Origin: Actinobacteria bacterium UBA3120
Lineage (GTDB): Bacteria > Actinomycetota > Actinomycetes > S36-B12
Assembly (NCBI GenBank): GCA_002365735.1
Contig: DEZY01000137.1
Location: forward strand, 1-6,672
Reading direction: 5' to 3'
DNA: 6,672 nucleotides
The position numbers and the translations under genes are program-made. Shown piece by piece: positions 6,056 to 6,672 of this stretch. Numbering within the stretch: the first letter of the stretch is position 1; each line of letters starts with the position of its first letter. Under the pieces are notes generated by a model. It was not told the origin of the DNA, ran no database searches, and was given only the letters and a program-made list of their open reading frames with translations.

Positions 6056-6672
6056 CTATTCCCCGCGGGGTTCCCGCCTAGTCTTACGCGCAAGAGCAAG
6101 GGCTTGGGAGACCGTTGTATCAGCGATCAAGGCTCCCTGATCGAAATACAGACCGCGGTCACAGAATCTGCGGTATTGCTTGCCACCGTCGGAAGAAATC
6201 ATAAAAGTAGCGCCATTCTCCCGTAAAGAGTCGACCGCAGTCCAACATTTTTGGCGAAATTCGAGTTCACCCACGACGAGGGTCCCATCAATTGCGTACA
6301 CCTGTGCATCGACTGCCATCGCGAGACTCCACGCTAGTCGCTGCCGGGCGCTAGAGGGTGCGACTCGAAGGTGGCGATCCAAATAATTGCCCAGATCAGC
6401 AAATTTGATAATGCCTGGGAGCTTCTCGGTCAGCTCTGCCGGAGTCATACCCATGAGCCCGCCCACCAGATATGCATTTTGTCGCAGGGTAAATGAAGCC
6501 CCCATCGCCCTAGCAATTCCGATCATGGCCACAACCGGCTCACTCCGCGCGACCGACCCAGAGTCAGCAATCAATGTACCCGCGGCCAATCTGGTGAGTG
6601 AAGTGCGTAATAACGGTTTGCCACTGACGATCGCGACGGAATCCCCTCGATTGATCGTGAATGACACATTCT
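6056..6672 (-). CDS. Partial ABC-transporter ATPase-like protein (Wzt/TagH type pattern) with degenerate catalytic motifs
   Basis: The 5' end lies beyond the right edge. The first visible codons before GTG at 6667 already fit the family pattern (N-V-S-F-T-I-N-R-G-D), so that GTG is not taken as the start. Numbering that valine 1, 203 residues are visible. The fold is recognisable: GDSVAIV (8-14), LAAGTLIADSGSV (27-39), LRQNAYLVGGLMGMT (61-75) where polysaccharide-exporter ATPases have T-G-R-E-N, FADLGNYLD (89-97), QRLAWSLAMAVD (109-120), FRQKC (137-141) and CDRGLYFDQGAL (169-180). Walker A is SGKPLLRTS (15-23), without G-x-G-K. The signature is PSSARQR (104-110). Walker B is YAIDG (124-128) with Gly for the catalytic Glu, and the H-loop is ISSDG (157-161) with Ser for His. 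It probably cannot hydrolyse ATP alone and may pair with an active ATPase encoded outside. Ordinary frameshift decay is unlikely, since the frame stays open. Confidence 0.82.
   Translation of the reverse strand, partial: NVSFTINRGDSVAIVSGKPLLRTSLTRLAAGTLIADSGSVARSEPVVAMIGIARAMGASFTLRQNAYLVGGLMGMTPAELTEKLPGIIKFADLGNYLDRHLRVAPSSARQRLAWSLAMAVDAQVYAIDGTLVVGELEFRQKCWTAVDSLRENGATFMISSDGGKQYRRFCDRGLYFDQGALIADTTVSQALALARKTRREPRGE

Noticed and set aside
6061..6070. Perfect palindrome CCCCGCGGGG at the ABC/sulfotransferase junction as a terminator
   Set aside because: It has no loop and no T-run, and lies inside the coding end of the ABC gene just before a closely linked downstream gene, so termination there is unlikely.
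4906..6099. Longer sulfotransferase reading from TTG at 6099
   Set aside because: It would overlap the ABC gene by 44 nt, start with TTG and add 18 basic, unconserved residues before a normal family N-terminus. GTG at 6045 fits better.

Overview
The window looks like chromosomal DNA from an actinobacterium (Actinomycetota). The evidence is an LCP protein with a C-terminal LytR_C domain, a CDP-alcohol phosphotransferase with an N-terminal extension and a C-terminal DUF5941-like membrane region (an arrangement I associate with actinobacteria), Ala/Val/Arg-rich proteins, and GTG as the start of all five genes whose 5' ends are visible. Spot counts of a few lines put G+C near the mid-50s percent, lower than Streptomyces or Mycobacterium, so a moderate-GC lineage is likely. 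I cannot name the genus.

Layout. On the + strand, 113-1519 encodes one membrane-anchored LytR-CpsA-Psr (LCP) phosphotransferase. Everything else is on the - strand and reads right to left as a tightly packed operon entering from beyond the right edge: the 3' part of an ABC-transporter ATPase-like gene (6056-6672), a PAPS-type sulfotransferase (4906-6045), a large multidomain CDP-alcohol phosphotransferase (3173-4909), a smaller CDP-alcohol phosphotransferase (2376-3176), and a family 2 glycosyltransferase (1516-2376). The junctions are a 10-nt gap, a 4-nt GTGA overlap, a second 4-nt GTGA overlap, and a 1-nt TAGTG overlap. The operon and the LCP gene converge with a 4-nt overlap of their stop codons, inside a perfect inverted repeat that could act as a two-way terminator. 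No non-coding stretch exceeds about 112 bases, and I see no tRNA, rRNA, CRISPR array or mobile element.

How the genes may work together (inference). The set fits assembly of a phosphodiester-containing cell-envelope glycopolymer. The two CDP-alcohol phosphotransferases would move an alcohol-phosphate from a CDP-activated donor. The GT2 would add sugar, the sulfotransferase would add sulfate, the ABC-like protein (closest in pattern to the Wzt/TagH polysaccharide exporters) would belong to the export step, and an LCP enzyme is the type of protein that attaches such polymers to peptidoglycan. Whether this LCP gene serves this operon is unknown.

The most unusual points are the ABC protein, in which Walker A, signature, Walker B glutamate and H-loop all appear lost; the smaller phosphotransferase, which has His where the family normally has the last Asp of its motif; and the larger one, whose N-terminal 190 residues look like a decayed nucleotidyltransferase.
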